This document shows, in pieces, positions 18,542 through 29,100 of a stretch of 64,000 nucleotides of DNA. The position numbers and the translations under genes are program-made. The stretch lies in NCBI RefSeq assembly GCF_002858745.1, contig NZ_PJRO01000010.1, positions 1 through 64,000 on the forward strand, given 5' to 3'. Position 1 is the stretch's first letter; each line of letters opens with the position of its first letter. The notes beneath the pieces are model-generated. The model was given only the letters and a program-made list of their open reading frames with translations. It was not told where the DNA came from and searched no databases. The stretch comes from Mesorhizobium loti. Its GTDB lineage: Bacteria > Pseudomonadota > Alphaproteobacteria > Rhizobiales > Rhizobiaceae.

Positions 18542-19192
18542 ATGACGATACGATCGCGCTTGCCTGCATTGTTTGCGGCTCTGGTGGTCACGGCCGCCCC
18601 TGCAGGCGCGCAGACCAATTCCGGCTATGATCCGCGCAGCTGGGTCTATGACGATGCCACCAATGCCGTGATCCCGCCTTCGACGCCTGGTCAGATCGAT
18701 GAGCCTGCCGAGAACGAGAGCGCGCCGCCTTCATGGTCGCCCATCCCCAAGCAGGTGGTGAGTTTCGGCGACGCGCAACCTGCAGGGACAATCATCGTCA
18801 ATACGAATGAGCGGCGGCTCTACTACGTGCTCGGCAACGGAAAAGCGCTGCGTTACGCCATCGGTGTCGGAAAGGAAGGCTTCGAATGGGCCGGCAGCGA
18901 CAAGATCTCGGACAAGAAGGAATGGCCGGACTGGCGGCCGCCGCAGGAGATGCGCAGCCGCGTCGCGGCGAGCGGCAAGTCGCTGCCAATTCATGTCGCC
19001 GGCGGGCCGAACAATCCGCTCGGTGCGAGAGCGCTTTACATTGGCAACACACTCTACCGCATCCATGGTACGAACCAACCGTGGACCGTCGGCAAGGCGA
19101 ACTCTTCAGGCTGTATTCGCCTGACCAATGAGGATGTCATCGATCTTTACGCCCGCGTACAGGTCGGGGCGCACGTTATCGTCAGGCAATAA
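18542..19192 (+). CDS. L,D-transpeptidase (YkuD/ErfK family)
   Basis: This 216-aa protein has a Sec signal peptide (SRLPALFAALVV, cleavage after AGA) and a C-terminal YkuD domain. The full catalytic motif HGTNQPWTVGKANSSGCIRL is present, including the active cysteine. Such enzymes make 3-3 cross-links in peptidoglycan or attach proteins to it in the periplasm. The gene is divergent from rhcC1. An earlier ATG at 18512 is possible. Its position inside the secretion locus suggests, but does not prove, a role in wall remodelling around the apparatus. Confidence 0.9.
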   Translation: MTIRSRLPALFAALVVTAAPAGAQTNSGYDPRSWVYDDATNAVIPPSTPGQIDEPAENESAPPSWSPIPKQVVSFGDAQPAGTIIVNTNERRLYYVLGNGKALRYAIGVGKEGFEWAGSDKISDKKEWPDWRPPQEMRSRVAASGKSLPIHVAGGPNNPLGARALYIGNTLYRIHGTNQPWTVGKANSSGCIRLTNEDVIDLYARVQVGAHVIVRQ

Positions 19193-19238
19193 CGCCTCGA
19201 TAACGCTTTTCAGCAGCAAAGAATGTTTCACAGTCACA

Positions 19239-20162
19239 ATGATCCCATTTAATATCAAGCAATTAGAGACATTTCTTCTGGTCGCAGCGTTTGGCAGCTT
19301 TCGAAAAGCAGCCGAGCGGTTGAACACCACGCAACCTGCTGTCTCCACCCGCATCGCCAGCCTGGAGGAAGCTCTCGGCGCCAGGTTGTTCGAGCGCCAG
19401 GCTAGCACCGTGCGACTGACAGCCCAGGGTCAGCAATTGCTTCCCTCAGCCCAAAGCGTGCTCAAGGTGGCAGAACGGCTGCAACTCACGGCCAAATCGC
19501 TGTCGGAAACTGCGGGCGTACTGCGGCTCGGTGTTTCCGAAACCATCGTCCACACCTGGTTGCCCGACTTCCTCAAGCAATTGCAGGCGCATTGCCCGCT
19601 CGTTGACGCCGATATTCTCGTGGATTCATCGGCAACGCTGCGCAGCGAACTGATGTCGCACCGCATCGATCTGGCGTTCCTGATGGGCCCGGTCTCGGAA
19701 TATGCGATCGAGAATATAGACATGCCGCCCTTCCCGCTCGTCTGGGTCTGTGCTCCCGACCTGGAATTGCCCAAGGGTCGGAAGTTGACCCTGCAGGAGC
19801 TGGCGCGTTTCCCAGTCATCAGCTATGCCCGTACCACACGCCCCTACACCGAACTCTATCGCAAATTCAGCCGCGATCTCGAAGAAATGCCGCGCATCTT
19901 TCCAGCCAATTCGATCGCGGCGGCGCTCAAGATGGCTATGAGCGGGATAGGCATCGCCTCGCTGCCTCACGATGTCGTTCTGGAGCATGCGATGGCTGGA
20001 ACGTTACGGATCGCCGATTGCGACTGGCATCCGTCCGACTTGGAGTTCACGGCGTCCTATTCGTCAGAACCGTCCAACCCGCTGGCCGAGCAGGCAGCGC
20101 AACTGGCAGCATGCACGGCTCATTCCTATTCGATCCGCGCCGGCAGGGCGCGAACCCAATAA
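19239..20162 (+). CDS. LysR-family transcriptional regulator
   Basis: This 307-aa protein has a typical N-terminal winged helix-turn-helix (IKQLETFLLVAAFGSFRKAAERLN, shown here as two adjoining motifs: IKQLETFLLV and GSFRKAAERLNTTQPAVS) and a LysR substrate-binding domain with VSETIVHTWLPDFLKQL. The ATG at 19239 is where similarity begins. It lies 46 bp after the transpeptidase gene and is convergent with the giant gene, separated by 13 bp. The effector ligand and targets are unknown. Confidence 0.9.
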   Translation: MIPFNIKQLETFLLVAAFGSFRKAAERLNTTQPAVSTRIASLEEALGARLFERQASTVRLTAQGQQLLPSAQSVLKVAERLQLTAKSLSETAGVLRLGVSETIVHTWLPDFLKQLQAHCPLVDADILVDSSATLRSELMSHRIDLAFLMGPVSEYAIENIDMPPFPLVWVCAPDLELPKGRKLTLQELARFPVISYARTTRPYTELYRKFSRDLEEMPRIFPANSIAAALKMAMSGIGIASLPHDVVLEHAMAGTLRIADCDWHPSDLEFTASYSSEPSNPLAEQAAQLAACTAHSYSIRAGRARTQ

Positions 20163-20175
20163 CAGCGAATCCCGA

Positions 20176-23100
20176 TCAGCTCACCGCAGGGGTCGGCAGA
20201 TAGATGCGGTCACCAGCGAAGATCATGTCCGGGCTCAGGATGTGATCCATGTTAAGCACCACGGTATCGGCCACGTCCGCCGAATTGGTCGTGGCAATGA
20301 GCCGGATGCTGTCGCCGTTTTTCACCTCCACCCAACGGTAACCGCCCTGCTCCAGCTTGGGATTGATGCGACCGTCGGAATTGCTGGCGCCATCTTTGTG
20401 GGTCGTCACAAGATCCGCGGAAACCCAGCCGGTATGCACCTTCCCGTCAGGTCCGTAGCCCTCGACGGGCAACCAGACCTTTCCTGCCCCGTCGATCGAC
20501 GGCTTGTCCGTCTGCTCGACGAAGGTGCCGGGCTGCAGAACCGTCACGACGGTTGAATTGCCGTCGGGATCGGTGCGCAGGTTCAAGCCGTCATCGGCAA
20601 GAACGACAAGCTGCGGGAGGCTTTCCGGCGGTTCCTTGGTCCCCGGATCTGGCGTTCCGTCATCGGGCAGTGTGCCGTCTACGCCGGACTTGTCGTCCGG
20701 CTTGACAGGGTCGGTGCTCGGACCTTTGTCGGTGCCCAGCAACTGTTCGTCCAGCGTATCCCATGCGAACATCAGCATACCGACGCCGAAGGTTATGCCG
20801 AGCGCAAGGCGATCGGCCATCCCCCAGCGTTTGTCCGATTTTTCGCGGGCATTGATGTCTTCTTCCGTTCTCGGCACGGATTTGCGATTGAGCCGATCGG
20901 CACGAACTGCCGATGCCCAGAATTCCGCACTGCCAACCGTGAAGAGCACGCCTGCACCGGCCGCGAGCGGCGAGTCCCAAGCGTACCACGTGTAGGCGCC
21001 CGACCCGAACATGAACGCGGCATTTCCGACGTGATCGGCTGCCGTGCGGAAGACTGGCCTGCCCGTGAACGCTTGCAGAAGCGATTTGGGGCCGAAGATC
21101 CCATTGCCGAGAGTATATGTGCTGTTTGCGACAAAGTTCGTTGCCGGGCCGGTACCTTGGAAGGTCGCGGCCGCTCCCCCTGGCATCGAAAGGATTTGTG
21201 ACGCTCCGCTTGCTGCGTTGAGCACACGGCCGAATGGCTTATGGTTCGCGGTGGCGTTCGGAAACAGCGACTGCGTCGTGAAGACAACACCGCGGATGGT
21301 GAAAGCGATGCCGGAAGCGGTCGTTGCCATGTGGGGCGGCAGCATCTGCCAGACCGTGTAGGTTGACCCGGCCATCGGACCGAAGGTTGCAACCAGCTGC
21401 GTGTTTTCCACTATACGGGCGTGGGTGAGTGCCGCATTGACAGCAGCTGCCTGATCAGGTGTCATCGCGCTCTTGTGCGTCGTCCGATACGTCGTGAGTT
21501 GCACCACCGACAATGCGTTGGTCTGTTCCGTCGCCATCCATGCAAATTGCCCGGGTGTGAATTTGCGTAGCTGGCCTGGGCTCAATTCACCGAGCTGTTT
21601 CGGTGTCAGCGCCTGGACTTGTTGTTTCGTGAGAGCCTCGATCTGATCGATGGTCAGCGCTCCAAGCTGCTCACGCGTCAGTGCGGCGATATGATCCGGC
21701 GACATCTTGGCGGTTGTGGCCGGATTGCGGGCTGCGACAAGCTCCGGTTTGAACGCCGCAACCTCTGCCGGCTCGAGCTTGGCAAATTGGGCAGGTCTGA
21801 ACGCTTCGAACTGGTCAACCGTGAATGCGTTGCGTTGCTCGTCGCTGAAGGCGGCGATCTGGTCCGGTGTCAGCTTGCGCACCTGCTCATTGGTGAGTGC
21901 GGCCAGTTGTTCAGGCGAGAAAGCGGCCAACTGCTCGGGAGTGAACGCAGTGATGCGCCCGGGCGCAATGGCTTCCAGCTTGCTCGGTCGGATCGCCTGC
22001 AACTGCTCTGTGCTCAAGGCCCGCAACTGCTTTGGTTTTAGTGCCGCCAGCTGATCGAAGGTCAATTGCCCAATCTGCTCAGGCGTGAGCGCAGCAATCT
22101 GCTCGGGCGTCAGCTTGCCGATGTGTTCGGGCTTGATCGCGTGCAATTGCGCACCAGCCAGCCCCGATATCTGCTCGGGCGACAGCGCAGTTACTTCTTT
22201 TCCTGTCGGTGTCCGAACCGGTTGCGTACGTCCCGGCTCGGCCGCGAAACTTGGTGGAAGCTCCAGGCTGACAATCCGGCCACTTGCCGGATCGACGGTC
22301 GCCCTGCCGTGATCGGTCGCCGGTGGCCACGTAGCGGATGGAGGCGCGTCGACATTGGCCACCACCACGGGTGTCTCGCTTGTCACCACGGCGGGTTCGC
22401 TGACAGCGACCCCAGTCACCGACGGGATCGAGGTTTCCGTCGGCGCACTGACATCCCAGAACTCGTCGGCGGTGCGTAGAATGATCTGCGGACGCTTGGG
22501 TGCTATTGTGCTGGGATCGACGAAATCCGGATTTGATGTGAACTCGCCGATGAAATTGCCGTCGGGGTCCATCATCCGCCAGCCATAAACCTCACTCCAA
22601 GGCACGCTGCCATCGATGGCTGTTTCGTCGACGGCAGCCATGCGGTTGCCGACAGGACGTCCCGTCCCCTCGAATTCGGTTGGCACATGCAGGCGCGGAT
22701 TGTTGGGATTGAGCACGTAGAGATAGGTGAAGCCCTGCTCGCGTGCCGCCCTGGACTCTTCGGCAACAAACGTCTTGGCACCGGAGATCGACCGGCTGGT
22801 ACCGACGAAACGGCCATGGGTATTGCCAAGCACATAGTTGCTGAGCGTGATGCCCTGCGTGTTGCCCACCCAGATGCCGGTTGGTGCCTGCGGCGAAAAT
22901 CCTTGCGCGTCCTGGATTTGGGACGGCGTGCGAGTATCGGCCCGGAACACATATGGGCCGACATTGCCGCGCATGGCGTGTGTCGGATCGCCCGCACCTT
23001 CTGCGGGCTGCCCGCTCTCCTCCGGTTGGCCGAGGCTGCCCGGCACGTGGTCTTCGGAAGCGCCGCGGATCCAGGGCAGGACAACGGGTTCGCCGCTGTC

Positions 23101-26100
23101 GGGGTCGCGGACCAGGATATGCGTCTTGGTGGCGGTTTCAGGGGCATCCGCCGCCAGGCGCGGTCCGTCGACTGGCGGTATGTAGACCTGTTCCGGGCTC
23201 CTCGGTTCAGTGCCCAGCATGGCAGCGACGATAACCTCGCCATCCTTGTCCCTGAGTTCGATGGTTCGAGGCGACTCGGCCATGACCGGTTTGTTGTGTC
23301 CGAAAATGTTGCCGATGATGCCGGCTTGATCCAGCGCGCCCTGGAGTTCCGCCGAAGGCGGCGCATCGAGAAAAACCCAGCGTGGCTGGTACTTCGGGTT
23401 CTCCTTGTGTAGCGCCACGTCCTTGTTGATCTGTTCCTGCAGCTTCGGTGTCAAAGGCACCTCGCGCATCTGCGCGACACCGTTGATGGTGGTCCAACGG
23501 TGATAAGTCTTGACCTCGATCGCCTCGATAACATCCTGGCTCTTGAAGACAGGTGCATCTACGTAGCGACCTCCTTCGCCAGTGACGGGGTGCGGTCCGT
23601 TTGGATTGGCGGCAACCGGGAAATGCACCTCGCCCAGCGAACCATTGAGCTCACGAGTATAGACCTCACCGGCTTTCCATTTCTCCGGCTGCCGCATGTT
23701 GCGGACCTGCTGTAACGAGAACGTGGTCGGAGGCGCGGCCTCCAATGCCTTTCTGGCAGGCGAGACCTCGGGGGGCACAGCCTCTCCGTCCGGCTTTCCT
23801 GTGGCGCCGGGAACGTGATCCTCCGAAGCACCACGCGTCCAGGGCAAGACATAGGCTTCGCCGGTTTCAGGGTCGCGGAAGAAGATATGCGACTTATGCA
23901 TCAGTTCGGGTTCGTCGCCGCGTGCCTGCGGGCCATCCGCCGGTGGGACATAGACGCTCTCGGCACTCTTCGGGAGCGGCCCGAAGCGGGTTGCCGTGAT
24001 AAAGTGGCCGTTCTCGTCCCTGATCTGCATCGGTCCGCTGTTGCGGCGACCGACCTGCGAGGAAAGCAGCGTCATGACGCCGTCAGCGACGTTCTGGCGC
24101 ATGAAACCGCCATCGACGATGGACGAACCGAATTCGCTACGGAATTGCGCTATTGCCGCGAGTTGATCAGGCCGCGCTGTTGTTTCCAGTTGGTCGAGGA
24201 ACTGGTCGAGAGATTTTTCCCCACCTTTCGGGATGCCTGTGGCGGCCCCATCACGTGAAGGATCGACCGCACGGGCGATCCAGGCTGGCACAGTCAGCTC
24301 TTCGCTCTGTCCGTCGGCGGTTTTGAATGCAATCTGAGCCGTTTCATTCTTTGCGATGGAACGCGCGACCTTGGGGGCATTCGATTTGTACTGGAGCCTC
24401 ACTTCGGCGCTGAATGTCAACGCGCCTGAGGGCAACGGTGGTGTCGAAAGCGACACTGTGTACCGCGTCGCCGGCGTACCGTCCGCTCCATAGAGGCTCT
24501 TGTAGATATTTCCGGCGCTCGGCATGTAGCGCGGCTGTGGTGCTCCGTGGGGCTGGAATCGAGCCGGCAGCCACGAGTTGACTGTCGACTTCACCTTGTA
24601 GATCAGCGATGTCGCGATCTTGTCGGGATTCGTGCCGAGTACGCCGGGTAACCCGTTGCGGTCGTTGAAGATGATATCGACCAGCATCGCTTCGGGATTG
24701 AGGACGCGCGTCTTCTCGCCGGTCAGAAAAACGATGTCGGCACTTGGCGTCTTGGTCGGAACGGCGGAAAGCCGAAGCCCGCTGATCGCGGGTTCGTCGG
24801 CATATGAAACCGTATTGGAGGGGTCGATCTGGCCACTCTCGACAAGATCGCGGATCGCTCGAATTCCGACGCCTTGCCCGACCGCGGTAACGAGTTCACC
24901 GGCTCTCGCTGGATCCTTGACCACGAACTGGACCTTCAGGAATATCGAGCCGAGACCTGACTGGATCTGGTCATAAGTCTGTTTGGAAACGACATCGCCG
25001 GGCTTGAGCGTATCCTTGGCCGATAGTTCGGGGCGTTTCTCGACCCCGACGCGTGGCCACTCGCCGACGGCATCGACACGATTGGCGACGATCGGCAACC
25101 TGAGGCCAGCCTTTGTCTCGGTCATGACGCGATCGAAAGGCAACGCACCTTCCAATTTGACGTAAACGGCATTTTTTTTGGCGGGCGCACCAAAGAAGTC
25201 GTGCTGACCGGGTGCAAGCCTGACCTCTGTTCCCTTGAGCGAGGGGGAATAGGTCATCTCGATGACCGTGCCCTCGCCGTCCGGAGTATTTCCGACGATG
25301 ACGGCGTCGAACAGCTTGGCGTCATAGCCAGCCTTCTCGTTGAAAATACCCTCGCTTGCCTTGCCCGACAGATCGCTGGCGCGAACCGGCAGTGCCGTTT
25401 GCTCAGAAACCGGCCAGACCCCAGCCTGCAGCGCGGTGATGTTCCGGTATTCGCGGGCGCGATAGGAAACGACGCCCTGAGTACTCAACGCATCCTTGAA
25501 TGGCGTAGGGCTGCGCTGACCGAAGCTGTCGAGGATCGACCATCCGACGACGCCGAAATCGGTCTTGGTGCCAACACCAAAGCCGACGGCCGCCAAGGTC
25601 GGCGAACCGATGTCGAAGGCCTGTCCGGTGTTGAGGCGCGTACGGAACGTCACGCCGACACGGACGTCCGGCAAGCTCTCGCGGATGGGCGTGCGCGGTA
25701 CAGGGACACCATTCGGCCCGTAACGTTCGGCCAATTCGCGGCTTGAATAGTAGTTCTTTTCCGTCTCATAACGTTGCAGAAGCTGCTCATTGGTCAGGCC
25801 ATCGAGGTAGGCCGACGGCGTGCGCTCATCCTTGCCGCTTGTGTATGCGTAACTGCTGGTGTCGCTTTCGGGCATGCCGCTGAAAGAACGCGTTGCCGGA
25901 TCCCATACCAAACGCACGGGACCATTTCCCGTAACCGGCTTGCCGGGCACGATGATGGGGTCGCTGTCCGCGGGCCAGCCGGTATTCAACTCGGTGGGAT
26001 CGCCGCCCGATGCGCGAACAGGCGTCACAACCGGAGCCTCGCCGTCGCCTGATGGATCACCCTTGCCGCCGGTGGGTGATGTCTGCTCCGGTCCGTGTCC

Positions 26101-29100
26101 CGTGCCAGCGGGTAAAGCGCGTGGGCCGGTTGGATTGGTGCCCTCCGGCGTGCCCTCGGTCCGGCTTCGAGCGCCAAAGTTGGCTGCCGGTTCACTGACC
26201 ACCTCGCCCTGGATGACAATTTCATCCGGGCTCGGCATGACATATTTGCCTGTCGGCCTGTAAACGCCATCGGAGCCGGCCTCATAGAGGTGGCGCGGCC
26301 GCGGCTCGGAGCCCGCCTCACCGGCGGGCGGCGGAGGCGGAGTATCGGTTGGCGGCACATCGTTGGACGAGGGGCCGCCGTCGCCGCCACGAGGACCGGA
26401 TGCTCCCGGCATGTTGTGCACCAGCCCGCGGCCGCCGAGGCCTGTGCCGACAGCACCCGTCCCTATGCCCATGATGGCATTGGCGAGTTCTGCAAATGAC
26501 ATTTCACCGCCGTGCAGCGCTAGGTCCTCCGCGGACCGCATCAGGATCGGCACGCCGGTGGCAAGGCCTGCCGCATCGAGGCCCCAGGCGGCAGTATTGA
26601 GTCTGCCGCCGCTCTGCATGAAGTTGCTCACTTCGCCGGCGTAGGATGACTGGGATACATTCACCCGGAATTTGCCGATGCCCCAGCCAGCATCGGCCAT
26701 GCGCGTCATGCCAAAGCCACCTTTGAAAGCCTGGAAGGTGGACAAGGACGCGCCCGACTTTGCCAAGCCGATTGTTCGCAGCGAACCTGCGCCGACCGGC
26801 AAGAATGAAACGACGCCTGTCGCGATGTTCCAAGCAGACTGGCTGTCGAATTCGCCGCCCTGCAGCAGGTGCTCGCCTTCCTTGTACAAGGTCTTGCCGC
26901 CAAGAGCCGCGCCGGAAGCGAGTGCGATCGGTATTGCCCACTGGCCGCCTGGAATGAAGGACACGATGGTCGCGGCGCCTGCCACAATGCCAAGGCCTAT
27001 GTCCGTGGCCTTGTCCCAGAAGTCTACCTTGCGCCCGTCGGCAACCTCCAACTCGTCGAGCGTAAACTTTCCGTCGGCGCCGAGCGACATGTCGCCACCC
27101 TTCGCCATGACCAGCTTACCCTTGTCACTGAAGATGCGGTTCTCGTGCTGGAATTCGTCGAAGCTGCCGTAATATTTTCCGGAACTATCGACGTAGCCAA
27201 CCTCCTTGCCACCACCATCCTTGATGGCAAACAGCGCTGTCATCGACTCCATGCCGCCATCCAGCGAGAAAATGGGCACGATCTTCACCTGGGCATTGTC
27301 GCCGGCTCGATCGTGAATTTCGTCGGTAACGTTCTCGACACCCTCGCTCGACGGGTCGAGACCGAGCGTCTTCGCAACAGCATCAGTTAGTTCTCCGGCT
27401 TTGTATTGCTTGTATTCGCCGGTGAAACCCTTGTCGTAGAGGTTCTCGAATTGGACCTGATATCCGGCAAGTGCCTTATCTCTGTGCTCCTGGAAATATT
27501 CGTTCTTTAGTTCCGATTCACGCGTCCCCATGCCGCTGTCATCAAGAAGTTTGGGGTGACCGGCAGAGAAGCTATACCAGTCGCGTGCCGCCACCATCGC
27601 AGGTCGTGACCCGGTCTCCCACTTCTCCAACTGGTTCTTTTCATCCTCGGCCCTGCCGCGATCGATTTCAGCGGCGGCGACCTCCGGATGAACCCAGAGT
27701 TTCTGGCCATTCATCTCGATCTGGACAGCTTTGCCACTGTTGCCGATCGCACTTGGTCCCTGCTTTCCATAGGCCGCCGCAACTTCCGGCGCGACCCAAA
27801 CGTCGCGGCCGTTGACCGTGATCTTCACCGGTTGCTCGCCCGGCTTCAGTGTGCCTGCCGGTGCTTCGATGGTACCGCCACCATGGTCGGTGATTGCTTT
27901 TCCGAGAGCCGTATTTGCGTTGATGAGTTTGGTTTTCGCATCTTTCAGCCCAGCATCGAGCTGGCCGACCTGCGTGCCAATGATCTTGGACTTGGCGGCC
28001 TCCAACGCCGATATCGAACCCGTGCCGCCCGGTGTGCAAACCGGCGCAGAGGTGGGCGTGCTCCGCGTCGACGACAGTACTTCCTGCCACTGTTTGTTCA
28101 GGGAATTGTTGCGGAAGTCGTCCCTGATGTTCTTGTTGTTGAGATCGTAAGTGAGCTGAATCTTCAGAACATTGGTGTCGTTGTTGTTTTCATCCAGGAA
28201 GTTGTCGTTCTCGTAGGTGTTGACCATATAAAGCTGGCCATTTTCCTCGATGAATTCCTGTTTCAGGAGCTTGCCGGTGAAATCGCCCTCGGCGTTGGTG
28301 TAGCCTTTCTCATCGAAATGATGGGGATTCCTCTGCCTGGCCTGCGCGATGATCTGCTGCTTGATCGGCTCGACACGGACGGCCAGATCCGTGGCCTCCT
28401 TTTGCGCGACCCCGTACTGCGCATAGGCTTCAGCCAGTGCGACCTGGTTGCCCGCCGCCTTCTGCAGCGTTTTCAAACCTTCGAGCCGTTCCGCTAGCGC
28501 CGTATGCTCCGGGCTTCCGGCGTCTGTGAGTTTCAGCTCCAGTTCGGTCGCACTGACCATCTGGTCGACGGTCGCCTTGTTGCCGTTGGCGGTGTGCAAG
28601 CTTGACTGTATGAAAAGGTTGGAGACTTCCGAATGCTTGGCCTTGGCGTCTAGGTTGACCTCCATGTTGCTCGGCCCGCCGGACCGGCCGGCCGCAGGCT
28701 GGCTCGGATCGTTGATGGCCGGCAACGTTGCCTGTTTGCCGATTGCCGCGAGCAGATCCTTCTCGCCTTGCGTATATTCGACCCTGGCCGTCGTGGCCTT
28801 CCCAAGCACGTCATTGGCGAGGGTCAGTCGCTCTTGCGCCTCTGCCAGCGTACCTTTCGGGGTCGGTGCTTTCCATTCCAGGCCATAGGGTGCCAATGCC
28901 TCGTCGAGCGTCGACTTGGCGCTGTTCATCGCTTGCTTGTAAGCGGGATCCAGCGCGTAGACATCCAGCTGCGCCTGGCTTTGCACGGGCTTGGCCTGGG
29001 CCTCACCGAGACGTGCAACGGCCGCATTCTCCGCGGCGATTGCCTTGGCCACTTCCGGATCGAACCATTGCCAACTGCCGTCGACCATGAGCGGCACCCA

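Noticed and set aside
21497..22190. 24-bp periodic DNA considered as CRISPR-like
   Set aside because: It is an in-frame octapeptide array with variable DNA and no spacer structure.
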